A stretch of 64,000 nucleotides of DNA from a virus, in the IMG/VR virus record IMGVR_UViG_3300036766_002288, positions 62,001-126,000 of that record, one strand, 5' to 3'. Below the pieces are notes generated by a model. It saw only the letters and a program-made list of their open reading frames with translations. It ran no database searches and had not been told where the DNA came from. Shown here piece after piece: positions 28,840 to 36,626 of the stretch. The position numbers and the translations under genes are program-made. Each line of letters opens with the position of its first letter. Position 1 is the stretch's first letter.

Positions 28840-29350
28840 GTGGTTACAAAGCCACCACACAAGTTTTCTCAATCAAAACATGCTGAACATTACCGCTATG
28901 GGCAGTACCACAATTTTGGTACTACTACTTCTAGCGGGGTTATCATATACTGGATTTATCTTAAAAGATTGGAAACAGGCCCTTTATGGCGGCATTTGCG
29001 TATTGCTTAGTCTTGGCACAGTGGAAATTGGCAAATATGCGATTCAAAGAGAACGACCTATCGCTCATGATAAAGTGATTAGTACGCCCAATTCTCCTAG
29101 TATGCCTAGTGGTCACTCTGCTATGTCTATGTCCGTCTTAGGTATTTTGGCCTTAATGGTGCAGAAGTCAAGATTTTGGGTTATTGTTAGTATATTGGCG
29201 TCTTTGTTGATCGGGTTTAGCAGAATATATTTAGGGGTTCATTGGTTTACGGATGTATTAGTAGGTTGGTTTATTGGCGCAGTTTATTTCTATATATTTT
29301 ACAGTTTGGCCATAAATAATAGGTATGCTAGAGTTCAAGCAATGGATTGA
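28820..29350 (+). CDS. PAP2-family membrane phosphatase
   Basis: 176 residues with about five transmembrane segments and the three PAP2 motifs: K-Y-A-IQRERP (about 72-80), PSGHS (about 94-98) and SRIYLGVHWFTD (about 133-144). The family dephosphorylates lipid phosphates such as phosphatidate or undecaprenyl pyrophosphate. In a phage it could alter host envelope lipid carriers. It overlaps both neighbours, so it is translated within an operon. Confidence 0.9.
   Translation: MDKLIFEWLQSHHTSFLNQNMLNITAMGSTTILVLLLLAGLSYTGFILKDWKQALYGGICVLLSLGTVEIGKYAIQRERPIAHDKVISTPNSPSMPSGHSAMSMSVLGILALMVQKSRFWVIVSILASLLIGFSRIYLGVHWFTDVLVGWFIGAVYFYIFYSLAINNRYARVQAMD
29313..29318 (+). promoter_or_regulatory. Late-type TAAATA box
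   Basis: CATAAATA (7 of 8 to T4 TATAAATA), then ATAGGT and the ATG at 29325. Lies inside the end of the PAP2 gene. Confidence 0.6.
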
Positions 29351-29681
29351 AGCGAATCAAACGCCTATTTGGAAGGCCAAAAAGAAAGAAATAATACCTT
29401 TCTGGAAGGCTTTGCCCAATAATCTGCCATTGATTCCTTATAATGTGGTGCCAAAGGGACACCAAGGTTCCACCCATGCTTACGATGGCATAAGAATCAC
29501 AGGAAGTCGCCAATTTGTAAATTCCGCAATATCAAAACTCAAAGATATGCTAAATTATGAAGGGGATAGGACAAAATTGTACTTGCTTTATCGCCAACAA
29601 GTTGATAAAAATAGTCAGAGTCCTTTACCTAACTCGTTCGTTTTCTATGTCCAGGTTAAAGAGAGAGCAAAGAAACAGTGA
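29325..29681 (+). CDS. Small protein with capsid-targeting-like N-terminus
   Basis: 118 residues beginning MLEFKQWIEANQTPIWK, a textbook member of the tag set (F-K-Q-W-I-E, identical core to the protein at 51169). The rest is a basic alpha/beta domain (AISKLKDMLNYE, KLYLLYRQQ, FVFYVQV). A TAAATA box lies 6 nt before the start and there is no strong Shine-Dalgarno. The stop overlaps the next GTG start. Likely packaged. Confidence 0.68.
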   Translation: MLEFKQWIEANQTPIWKAKKKEIIPFWKALPNNLPLIPYNVVPKGHQGSTHAYDGIRITGSRQFVNSAISKLKDMLNYEGDRTKLYLLYRQQVDKNSQSPLPNSFVFYVQVKERAKKQ

Positions 29682-29890
29682 CTTACGAAAAATTGACAAA
29701 ACTTGAGAGACAGTACAAAGATTGGCTTGCTAAAAAACCATTTTTTGTAAATACCAAAGTTGAAATGTCAGAAGGCAAGAATTGGGCCATCTGGATCAAT
29801 TATAAAAAAGGTATGACCATCGCCACTAAGAAAGAAATAGCTACAGAACTAGGTGATATCCCTTTGAAATTTAACGAAATCAAGGAGTAA
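29678..29890 (+). CDS. Small hypothetical protein
   Basis: 70 residues starting at GTG, which overlaps the upstream stop (GTGA). Lys-rich, with a WLAKKPFFVNTKVEMSEGKN segment and a central WAIWINYKKG strand. Probably co-expressed with the tagged gene upstream. No family recognised. Confidence 0.55.
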   Translation: MTYEKLTKLERQYKDWLAKKPFFVNTKVEMSEGKNWAIWINYKKGMTIATKKEIATELGDIPLKFNEIKE

Positions 29891-29893
29891 GTC

Positions 29894-30121
29894 ATGCAAC
29901 TCGATGCTAAGCTTTCGTCTTATGACATGGACAATCTCATTACAGCAATCACAGCAGACCTGACCAATGGGATTATAACTGCAACCAAAGATAAATGTGC
30001 TATTAAGTACGGCGGTAGTGAAAAACTACCATCGTCCCTACAAACGGCTGTAGAAAGATTGTTGAATGCTGCCTTCAAAGAAGGCTGCAAATGTGGTAAA
30101 GGCGGTTTCTCGCCCTATTGA
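29894..30121 (+). CDS. Small hypothetical protein
   Basis: 75 residues with two helices and a C-terminal CKCGKGG cluster. Good Shine-Dalgarno (AAGGAG) before the ATG. Its end contains the -35 box of the following promoter. Function unknown. Confidence 0.55.
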   Translation: MQLDAKLSSYDMDNLITAITADLTNGIITATKDKCAIKYGGSEKLPSSLQTAVERLLNAAFKEGCKCGKGGFSPY

Positions 30122-30145
30122 CATTCCCGAAAATCGTAGTAAGAT
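30118..30145 (+). promoter_or_regulatory. Sigma70-like promoter of the yjfL-like operon
   Basis: TTGACA (30118-30123), 16-bp spacer, TAAGAT (30140-30145). Identical hexamers and spacing to the promoter at 4478. Starts the DUF350-DUF1190-like-ATP-grasp operon. Confidence 0.7.
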
Positions 30146-30184
30146 ACCAACAGTGATACTTTCCTTTTTTCTAGGAGAATTCCG

Positions 30185-30406
30185 ATGAATCCCAATTTCT
30201 ATTCGCATCTGTTGAACATGTTTGTTTATGGTTTGAGTGGTATTGCCTTGATGTTTCTAGGGTTTAAGCTACTTGATTGGTGTACTCCCTGGATGCACTT
30301 TAAGACAGAAATTGTTGAAAAGCAAAATATCGCAGTAGGCATTGTAGTCGCTGCACTTATTTTAGGCGTCTCTGCAATTGTTTCGTCAATTCTTTTAGCC
30401 CCTTGA
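30185..30406 (+). CDS. DUF350-type membrane protein (YjfL-like)
   Basis: 73 residues with two transmembrane helices (about 10-27 and 49-71) joined by a polar loop containing KTEIVEKQNIAVGIVVAAL, the hallmark of DUF350 half-units. E. coli YjfL has more units; this is a single one. Strong Shine-Dalgarno AGGAG. First gene of a module with a YgiB/YjfM-like protein and an ATP-grasp enzyme. Confidence 0.75.
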   Translation: MNPNFYSHLLNMFVYGLSGIALMFLGFKLLDWCTPWMHFKTEIVEKQNIAVGIVVAALILGVSAIVSSILLAP

Positions 30407-30430
30407 GTTTAACCAAACAGGGGGATTAAA

Positions 30431-30763
30431 ATGAAAACAACTAAATCTATTGCACTAGTTCTAATTTCCTCTGCATTAGTGTTTGGGGGCTGGGGCACTC
30501 CACTTTGTTTTACAAATCGTAGTTCCCCTAGTGGCCAAGTTACTAGCAGTGGTGGAACCTATTACAGCGGCGGCGGTTCAAGCTGGCCTAGCTTCTTCTA
30601 CTTTGGTGGCTGGGGTAGCACCCATAATTATTATGGGGGCAGTAGTTCCCCAAGTAGTTATACACATACTGAAAGCCATAGCAGTAGCTCTGGTGGTGTA
30701 GTTAGCCGTGGCGGATTTGGCGGAACTGGAAGTGGAACAGGTATTGGGGGAGGTGGTGGTTAA
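30431..30763 (+). CDS. Ser/Gly-rich exported protein (YgiB/YjfM, DUF1190-like)
   Basis: 110 residues with an N-terminal signal-like stretch (SIALVLISSALVFGGWG), then a Ser/Gly/Tyr-rich low-complexity region ending SRGGFGGTGSGTG. That ending resembles the SRGGFG tail of DUF1190 proteins, which are likely targets of the neighbouring GSP-synthase-like ligase. The Shine-Dalgarno is GGGGG. The family link rests on the tail and the context. Confidence 0.55.
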   Translation: MKTTKSIALVLISSALVFGGWGTPLCFTNRSSPSGQVTSSGGTYYSGGGSSWPSFFYFGGWGSTHNYYGGSSSPSSYTHTESHSSSSGGVVSRGGFGGTGSGTGIGGGGG

Positions 30764-31170
30764 TGTTTAGTATTATACATTGTGACCAGTGTAGCAAGTC
30801 TGGCATGTTTGATATCGCAGTAAAATTCATACTGGAGATTCATTCATGTGAAAAGTGTAGCAATCATAAATCAGAAGAGTGGCAGTACTATTTCTGTAAT
30901 ACTGATTGCTTGATGCGATGGCTTAGAGAAAAAGAGATCGAAAAAGAAGGATTTCCCTGCAAAGATTGTCGTAATCGTGAAGGGGCTTCAACGGGGTGGC
31001 AGTGGGGGTTTGAGGTTAATGGTACTTGCAAGACATGTGACGGTAAAAAGAGAGTGAAAGGTCATAGAAAACAACAATGGGAACATAATCAAGAAGCAGC
31101 GGCCCGAGAAGCGCTCAATTCACTTATTGGCGGCAAAGTGGCGGACAATAGAAATGATGTGGAGATTTAA
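30763..31170 (+). CDS. Multi-zinc-finger hypothetical protein
   Basis: 135 residues with several Cys pairs: CDQC (8-11), CEKC, C-x-x-x-CL, CKDC (about 67) and CKTC (about 86), the last two spaced as in DnaJ-type zinc domains. Start overlaps the previous stop (TAATG). It sits inside the operon between the DUF1190-like and ATP-grasp genes, which is unusual for this module. Confidence 0.6.
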   Translation: MFSIIHCDQCSKSGMFDIAVKFILEIHSCEKCSNHKSEEWQYYFCNTDCLMRWLREKEIEKEGFPCKDCRNREGASTGWQWGFEVNGTCKTCDGKKRVKGHRKQQWEHNQEAAAREALNSLIGGKVADNRNDVEI

Positions 31171-32349
31171 ATGGACAGAATTAAGACTACTCCCCGTAAA
31201 GATTGGCAAAAAACCGTAGAGTCACAGGGACTTTACTACCACACCATTCCGAATCATCAACCTACCTTTAACCCTGCAAATCCAGAAAACACTAACCCTC
31301 AAGAAAAAGACCGTGTTTATTGGGATGAAAGTGCATATTATCAATTCTCTTCCAGAGAAGTCGATGAAATTGAAGAATGCACTTATTGGTTAAACAAAAT
31401 CTGTCTTGAAGCAGTCGATCACATCATAGAAAACAATCTTTTCGACAAAGTTGGTGTGCCCCCTGCATTCGTAGAATGGATTAAGCAAAGTTGGGAAAAC
31501 GACGAACATACCATCTATGGCAGATTCGATCTTTGGTATAACGGCAACGAACCGCCTAAGCTCTTGGAATACAATGCTGATACTCCTACAGGGCTACTTG
31601 AAGCATCAGTCGTGCAATGGCATTGGATGAAGGATACACAAGAGTTTTTCGATCAATATAACAGCATCCATGAAAAATTGATTGAAATCTTCAAGACTCT
31701 GAAGAATGAATGGGAGGGTAGGTTCTACTTTGCCGCCATTGCTCAGAATCTTGAAGATTATATGACAGTGACCTATCTCCGTGATGTAGCAATACAAGCA
31801 GGTTGGGACACTGAATATATCAACATGGAGGACTTAGGTTGGGATAAAACTCGGGAAAGATTCGTTGATGCTAAAGAACGAATGATCTTTAATTGTTTCA
31901 AGTTATATCCTTGGGAATGGATGTTAAAAGAAGAATTCGGTCAGCATTTATTGAAGAACCGTTGTCGTTGGATGGAAGCCCCTTGGAAGACTCTCTTAAG
32001 CAACAAGGGTATTTTGCCAATTCTATCAGACCTTTATCCTAAGAGTGAATACTTGTTGAAAGCTTCGTTTGAACCGCTAAACTGCAAGTATGTCAAGAAG
32101 CCAATTCATGGGAGAGAAGGTGCTAATTTAGAAGTTATTGAAAAGGATAAGACGCTCATCAAGACAGAAGGGCCTTATACTGGACCTGTTGTCTATCAAG
32201 AATATAAACAATTGCCTAATTTTGATGGCAATTATCCAGTAATTGGTAGTTGGATGGTCAATGGCTATGCGTGTGGTATAGGGATTAGGGAAGATGTTAA
32301 TCCAATAACTCAAAACACTAGTAGATTTGTCCCACATGTTTTCTCGTAA
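31171..32349 (+). CDS. Glutathionylspermidine synthase-like ATP-grasp ligase (YjfC/YgiC family)
   Basis: 392 residues matching the ATP-grasp C-N ligase domain of the GSP_synth family. Recognisable parts are YGRFDLWYNGNEPPKLLEYNADTPT (substrate/ATP region, about 110-135), the middle helical domain and a C-terminal KKPIHGREGANLEV (phosphate-binding loop, about 310-323). E. coli YjfC and YgiC are homologues whose true substrate is unsettled; a peptide ligase acting on the neighbouring DUF1190-like protein is plausible. Confidence 0.85.
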   Translation: MDRIKTTPRKDWQKTVESQGLYYHTIPNHQPTFNPANPENTNPQEKDRVYWDESAYYQFSSREVDEIEECTYWLNKICLEAVDHIIENNLFDKVGVPPAFVEWIKQSWENDEHTIYGRFDLWYNGNEPPKLLEYNADTPTGLLEASVVQWHWMKDTQEFFDQYNSIHEKLIEIFKTLKNEWEGRFYFAAIAQNLEDYMTVTYLRDVAIQAGWDTEYINMEDLGWDKTRERFVDAKERMIFNCFKLYPWEWMLKEEFGQHLLKNRCRWMEAPWKTLLSNKGILPILSDLYPKSEYLLKASFEPLNCKYVKKPIHGREGANLEVIEKDKTLIKTEGPYTGPVVYQEYKQLPNFDGNYPVIGSWMVNGYACGIGIREDVNPITQNTSRFVPHVFS

Positions 32350-32677
32350 AATAATAGCCATTCTCTATTTGGTAAGTGGTACTAAGTTCTATTTCGAATG
32401 GTTATTGATTACCAATCCAGTTTCCAAAAATCCAGCAATTAAGCTTTTTTGGGGTTGGGCAAAAGAATCCTATACGGCAAAAGACCCAAGTACCAGGCTT
32501 AGATTGGCTTGGGGCTTGGGTCTAGTTCATATGTGGCTAGGAGTAGGCTTTGCTGCAATAGATGGTGGTATTGAACTAACTAACTTACTTGTAAACTTTT
32601 ACCCTATTTTTGTGCAGATTTACATTGGCTATCGCTGCTGGAGTGTTATAATAAGAAAGAAAAAGCGAGTGACGTAA
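32336..32677 (+). CDS. Membrane protein of the ATP-grasp operon
   Basis: 113 residues with about three hydrophobic segments (IIAILYLVSGTKFYFEWLL, LAWGLGLVHMWLGVGFAAI, FYPIFVQIYIGYRCW) and a basic tail. Overlaps the ligase gene by 14 nt and ends in the terminator. No family recognised. Confidence 0.55.
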   Translation: MFSRKIIAILYLVSGTKFYFEWLLITNPVSKNPAIKLFWGWAKESYTAKDPSTRLRLAWGLGLVHMWLGVGFAAIDGGIELTNLLVNFYPIFVQIYIGYRCWSVIIRKKKRVT

Positions 32678-32697
32678 AAAAACATCACTCGCTTTTT
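32660..32697 (+). terminator. Rho-independent terminator of the yjf-like operon
   Basis: AAAAAGCGAGTGA (32660-32672) pairs perfectly with TCACTCGCTTTTT (32685-32697). It overlaps the last codons of the membrane gene. A-tract and T-tract make it potentially bidirectional. Confidence 0.85.
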
Positions 32698-32748
32698 ATA
32701 GGAGGTTAACACTTACTTTCTAACATAGTAAAGGTTTAAAATTAAATT

Positions 32749-33432
32749 ATGATGACTTGCAAATTTACCAAAGATGGCTTTATGTCTGTAAAATGGAACC
32801 CAGCCAAAAAGAGGGAAGATGTATTCAAACCTAAGCATCCAGTAAGTCATATTAACAATATCTGTGAAATTGAAGAAGGTGTAACCCTACGTGACATAAT
32901 GAATTTAGTTGCTAATGATAAAATGCTAACTACATTCGTGTCGCTTTACTCCAGTGTAAACCACATAGAAGAGTTCCATGAAGAATTGAATGTTAAATAT
33001 AACAAAAAAGAAAAAGAATGTGATTACCTTGAAGTCCACAGAGTAGGTGATTTATTTGAAAATGAATTAAATTGTTGGACTGATATCTCTGGGGTAAATA
33101 CCAAAGAAACATGCAAGTATTGTAATGATGAAGCATGGCCAGATCACAAACATTATATATCCTATTCTTATACTCCGCTTTACAAATATGCAATGTTACC
33201 TGTTAAGTTAGACAAAAGATTCACTGTCAGGGATTTCAAAAAGGATAAAATCCTTTTAAACGTAACTCAAGATTTCGCTTTGATTGATATATTACATGCA
33301 ATTTATTTCGATATTTCATTTCATGGTGGACCTAAAGACAGGGATAAGTTCTGCAAGAGCTTGAAAAGACAAGTTAAGAATTTAGACAAAACTAAGACTT
33401 TCCCCCTCGACGACCTATTTAAAAAGGAGTGA
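32749..33432 (+). CDS. Hypothetical protein
   Basis: 227 residues, mixed alpha/beta, with an internal CKYCNDEAWPDHKHY segment (about 122-136) that could bind zinc, and a basic C-terminus. Two adjacent ATG codons are possible starts. Its end is next to the following gene's ribosome site. No family recognised. Confidence 0.55.
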   Translation: MMTCKFTKDGFMSVKWNPAKKREDVFKPKHPVSHINNICEIEEGVTLRDIMNLVANDKMLTTFVSLYSSVNHIEEFHEELNVKYNKKEKECDYLEVHRVGDLFENELNCWTDISGVNTKETCKYCNDEAWPDHKHYISYSYTPLYKYAMLPVKLDKRFTVRDFKKDKILLNVTQDFALIDILHAIYFDISFHGGPKDRDKFCKSLKRQVKNLDKTKTFPLDDLFKKE

Positions 33433-33434
33433 AT

Positions 33435-34166
33435 ATGTGTATTTTTAGCGGACACGTAGATTATGTTGGTGATACAAAAATATTTGCAAGAATACAAGAT
33501 GGTATACAACATTTAGTATACCAAATGAGTATGGGAGCGTCTAAAGATGTTGCAATGATTCTCCCATTGCCTGTGTCTTCTCACAAGGAGGACGCTGTTA
33601 AATTTATCAGCCTAGAAGCCTATCCTGAATTTTTCAAAGACGTTGCCAAAAGTTTTGTAAGAGCAACTAAAAGTATTAGCAGAGGTATTGGCTGCGCAAG
33701 TCTGAGGACATTACAAGTGCATGAAGTCGGAGATTTTATTGCATCGTTTGTGCCACATAGAATGAGTTTTCATAGGTTAAATGAAGTTTTTAGATTGCCA
33801 GATAACGCTTGGAGTAATTTACCAGATTATAATGACTATGGATATGCTGTATTCCAATTAAAACCTGACCCAGCCAATGCAAAGCAAGAAGTCCATCCTA
33901 TGGCTTTTAGTTTTCCAAGTCGTTTTGAATCCAAACTGTTCTTCCCCACAGTCCATTTGCATGGTGAAAAATTTCATGAAAAAGAACATTTTGACCACAA
34001 TCTTTATTGGCAGGGTGAATTCAATGTAGGAATAGGACACAAAAGCACAGCAAAAATGGGCATGTTCGTTAATTTAGACAAATCTCAAGGTATTGTATTG
34101 GATGAAATCGGACATGAACTTAGTATGGTTGGCATCTATGAAAATAAAGATACTATAATTGGCTAA
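33435..34166 (+). CDS. Conserved hypothetical protein (MC-x-FS-start family)
   Basis: 243 residues starting MCIFSGHVDYVGDTKIFARI, with LVYQMSM, MILPLPV and EVGDFIASFVP segments. From memory it resembles uncharacterised bacterial proteins that begin MC-F-S and have 'TKIFAR...MVLPLPV', where the N-terminal Cys might become a catalytic residue. The ATG at 33435 is supported by AAGGAG 5 nt upstream, so the in-frame GTG at 33429 is rejected. Function unknown. Confidence 0.65.
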   Translation: MCIFSGHVDYVGDTKIFARIQDGIQHLVYQMSMGASKDVAMILPLPVSSHKEDAVKFISLEAYPEFFKDVAKSFVRATKSISRGIGCASLRTLQVHEVGDFIASFVPHRMSFHRLNEVFRLPDNAWSNLPDYNDYGYAVFQLKPDPANAKQEVHPMAFSFPSRFESKLFFPTVHLHGEKFHEKEHFDHNLYWQGEFNVGIGHKSTAKMGMFVNLDKSQGIVLDEIGHELSMVGIYENKDTIIG

Positions 34167-34702
34167 ACTAAAGAAGGTGCGGCCAAAGGAATGATAGTCG
34201 CTGGCCAAACTTTGTTTTGGTCATGCTGCACGCCTAATAAGATTGAAATAAGTGGCACGTTGTCATGTGCAGCGATCATCCTGCTCTTATTTTGAATCAA
34301 AGTGTTGCTGTAGACTGGTCCTACCGCTTTTGAGTGAGCAATAGTGATATGTGGTGTGCCGTTTGTAATAGGCAACGCAGGGCTTGAAGAGACAGTGACA
34401 GCGGCACAATTGTCGTCAGAAAAGAATGATAAAGTATATAATTCCACTTTTTGGCCAAAAAACTGATGTAGTGTCTGAATATCAGCGGCTTGAGGTTTGA
34501 ATTTGACGGTCATGTGATGGGCACGAAATGTCCATCCCATAGGGATATTCCTGCCATTTTGTTCCATGAATAGCTTTCTAGCCAAACCTATCAGGTGATT
34601 CTGGCTTATCTTTTCCAAAACACAACCAATGTAAGCAAACTGTCTTGCGTCAGGCAGTGCCATTTGTTGCTCCATTTCATTGAACCAAAGTGAGAACTCC
34701 AT
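34163..34702 (-). CDS. 2H phosphoesterase with tag-like N-terminus
   Basis: 179 residues with the two H-x-T/S motifs of 2H phosphoesterases: HHMTVKF (about 76) and HITIAHS (about 127). The YIGCVLEKISQ start of the domain and the WTFRAHHMTV strand resemble cyclic-phosphodiesterase domains of RNA repair enzymes. T4 Acb1 (57B), an anti-CBASS enzyme, belongs to the same superfamily, but orthology is not shown. The N-terminus MEFSLWFNEMEQQ matches the aromatic tag. The start at 34702 follows TATATA by 5 nt. It may be carried in the capsid. Confidence 0.75.
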   Translation of the reverse strand: MEFSLWFNEMEQQMALPDARQFAYIGCVLEKISQNHLIGLARKLFMEQNGRNIPMGWTFRAHHMTVKFKPQAADIQTLHQFFGQKVELYTLSFFSDDNCAAVTVSSSPALPITNGTPHITIAHSKAVGPVYSNTLIQNKSRMIAAHDNVPLISILLGVQHDQNKVWPATIIPLAAPSLV

Positions 34703-34707
34703 TGCAA

Positions 34708-34713
34708 TATATA
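34708..34713 (-). promoter_or_regulatory. Late-type TATATA box
   Basis: Minus-strand TATATA followed by TTGCA and the ATG at 34702, with no Shine-Dalgarno. Confidence 0.55.
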
Positions 34714-34750
34714 GTAATGTCTTTATAATGTTTGTAAAGGAGAATTTTCC

Positions 34751-34969
34751 ATGAATCCCTCTCTCAACAATATTAGGGTACGGCATAGTATGCTATTATC
34801 ATTGTATGTTTCTATGAAAAACTACCTTGAATGTCTTGAACATGGCTATATGGGGGAAATAAGCCCTTACGAAAAAACATTGGCAGATGAAATGAAAGAT
34901 ACTCTATTAAAAATGGAAAGCACTTGCTTAGATTATTTTAAAGAAGAAGGGAGAATTATAGGAGAATGA
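34751..34969 (+). CDS. Small hypothetical protein
   Basis: 72 residues, mostly helical (SMLLSLYVSMKNYLECLEHGY), acidic C-terminus. Good Shine-Dalgarno (AAAGGAG) and a TATAAT-like box upstream. Coupled to the next gene by ATGA overlap. Function unknown. Confidence 0.6.
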   Translation: MNPSLNNIRVRHSMLLSLYVSMKNYLECLEHGYMGEISPYEKTLADEMKDTLLKMESTCLDYFKEEGRIIGE

Positions 34970-35466
34970 TTAATTTATTACCATTTTTTGCAGGAATATC
35001 TTCGTTATTGATGTTTCCTTTGGATTTTGAACTTAAAACAGAACTTAAAAATGACCAATGTTCAATAGAGACTGTCTGTAAAGTCACAAAAGCTGGAGAC
35101 ACTTACACTTATCTTTACAGTATTAGAAATACTGGTAATACCACAGTAAAGGTTAAATGGGATGCACTAGATAAAGCCTTGAATATGGGAAGAGATATTG
35201 ATATGATGTGGGAAGTGGAACCTGGGGAGAATTTGAATTTCATACTTGAGCATCCAGACCCACCTCAAGAAGTAGGTGGTAGAGTTCAATCCCATTCATT
35301 ACTTAGTAAGAAAGATTTAGACAAAATGGTAAAGGGAATGCAGGCACTCCCAAACGGAATCAAAGTTGATATTCCAGTCTCTAAGCTCTATCAGATAGAC
35401 ACACGTTACGCTAGTGGTATTTTACCAAAAGCGTTCTTAACCCCAGCATTTATGCCACGCAGATAA
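34966..35466 (+). CDS. Hypothetical protein, possibly exported
   Basis: 166 residues with a hydrophobic N-terminus (INLLPFFAGISSLLMF) that could be a signal or anchor, then a beta-sandwich-like region with YLYSIRNTGNTTVKVKWD. That pattern is typical of an Ig-like or DUF11-type domain of extracytoplasmic proteins. Coupled to the upstream gene. Confidence 0.5.
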   Translation: MINLLPFFAGISSLLMFPLDFELKTELKNDQCSIETVCKVTKAGDTYTYLYSIRNTGNTTVKVKWDALDKALNMGRDIDMMWEVEPGENLNFILEHPDPPQEVGGRVQSHSLLSKKDLDKMVKGMQALPNGIKVDIPVSKLYQIDTRYASGILPKAFLTPAFMPRR

Positions 35467-35481
35467 AAAAGGAAAAAAATT

Positions 35482-35784
35482 ATGCCTTACGTTAGATTAG
35501 CTGCAAGAAATCGTCTCGATAATGGCCTACACGCCATGTTACAATACATGCCCGCTGACGCAAGCGAACTAAATTATGTCTTAACCAGGATTTGTGATAC
35601 ATTCATAAATACCAAAGGTAAGAATTATCAAAATCTCAATGAGGTTATTGGCGCGATTGAATGTATGAAGCAAGAACTTTACAGGCGTGTAATTGCTCCC
35701 TACGAAAATACAAAGATCGACGAAAATGGCGATGTATACGGCATGGTAACATCTAAGCCCAAACCACCAGAAATTCCGAGGTAA
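35482..35784 (+). CDS. Conserved small phage protein
   Basis: 100 residues. It resembles an uncharacterised family with a Pro-Tyr-start, LNYVLTRICDTF, NEVIGAIECMKQELYRRVIAPYE and an ENGDVYG end. Probably all-helical. Found in phages and mobile regions; function unknown. Confidence 0.65.
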   Translation: MPYVRLAARNRLDNGLHAMLQYMPADASELNYVLTRICDTFINTKGKNYQNLNEVIGAIECMKQELYRRVIAPYENTKIDENGDVYGMVTSKPKPPEIPR

Positions 35785-35787
35785 ATT

Positions 35788-36390
35788 ATGAACAGAAGAT
35801 TTTTCGTGAAGGCCATATTTGGCATTTTAAGTCTACTAGGTTTTGGTAAAACCTTAGAGGCTAAAGAAAGTTCTATATACAAATATAACAAGATTATTCG
35901 CAAGTGCGATGAGGCTACGTTAGATGAGTTTAGAAATTTCGCATGTATTAAAGAAGATGGCACGTCTATTCCTGTGCCTATTATATGGGCATCTGATAGA
36001 CAGGTTAATGACAATCTATTACTTGTATGTCCAATTGGACATACAAGTAACCCACAATTTGAAAAAATAGAAACAGATAAGCATATGGAGGCTTTGAGAG
36101 ACAGGACTGTTAAAGTAGAAGTGCCACCTCTTTGTCCACCATTAATGAATCTTTTCTCTAGTGATATCATACCTGCGGATAAAATTGGAATTATATATAA
36201 CTTAACTATCAGAACCTTCTACAAGGAAGACATGAATCAAATTCTCGAAAGAATTATAATTAAATTCCATCCTACTTTCACTAATTCTGTGGGAACATAC
36301 ACTTTACTTGAAATGTGTAATAACGAAAATGATGAAGGTGCGGTAAAGCCAATTATATACGCTATAAGATTTAGGGTAGATTTGAAATGA
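35788..36390 (+). CDS. Exported hypothetical protein with Tat-like signal
   Basis: 200 residues. The N-terminus NRRFFVKAIFGILSLLGFG has a twin-Arg followed by FFVK and a hydrophobic stretch, like a Tat signal (S/T-RR-x-F-L-K). The remainder is a mixed domain with a basic IIIKFHPTFTNSVGTYTLL region. The coding sequence contains a 32-bp perfect palindrome. No family recognised. Confidence 0.5.
   Translation: MNRRFFVKAIFGILSLLGFGKTLEAKESSIYKYNKIIRKCDEATLDEFRNFACIKEDGTSIPVPIIWASDRQVNDNLLLVCPIGHTSNPQFEKIETDKHMEALRDRTVKVEVPPLCPPLMNLFSSDIIPADKIGIIYNLTIRTFYKEDMNQILERIIIKFHPTFTNSVGTYTLLEMCNNENDEGAVKPIIYAIRFRVDLK
36019..36050. repeat. Perfect 32-bp palindrome inside a coding sequence
   Basis: The left half TTACTTGTATGTCCAA is followed directly by its exact reverse complement, with no spacer. 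It encodes part of the LLVCPIGHTS segment of the 35788 protein. Could be a dimeric protein-binding site or a cruciform/hairpin. Confidence 0.85.
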
Positions 36391-36626
36391 TAAATGATGA
36401 AGAAATTTTGCGTAAGCTATTAGCCCTTGGTGAGCGGTTTACGACAGAGCAGTTGGATGAAGTGTTTTTAGAAATCTGGGATAATACCTTCGATGCTAGG
36501 CTACATTGTTCTTCATTAAGAAAACGTGGCTACATTGATTATTTGTCTGATGATGAGTGGAGATTGGAGATTACTGAATTTGAAATTAATGAAAAGTTTG
36601 GCAGCAACGGTAAACAGGATAATTGA
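36387..36626 (+). CDS. Small winged-helix-like protein
   Basis: 79 residues: helices EEILRKLLALGERFTTEQLD and ARLHCSSLRKRGYIDYL, then short strands (EWRLEITEFEI). The order suggests a winged helix-turn-helix, but this is pattern only. ATGA-coupled to the previous gene. Confidence 0.45.
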   Translation: MINDEEILRKLLALGERFTTEQLDEVFLEIWDNTFDARLHCSSLRKRGYIDYLSDDEWRLEITEFEINEKFGSNGKQDN

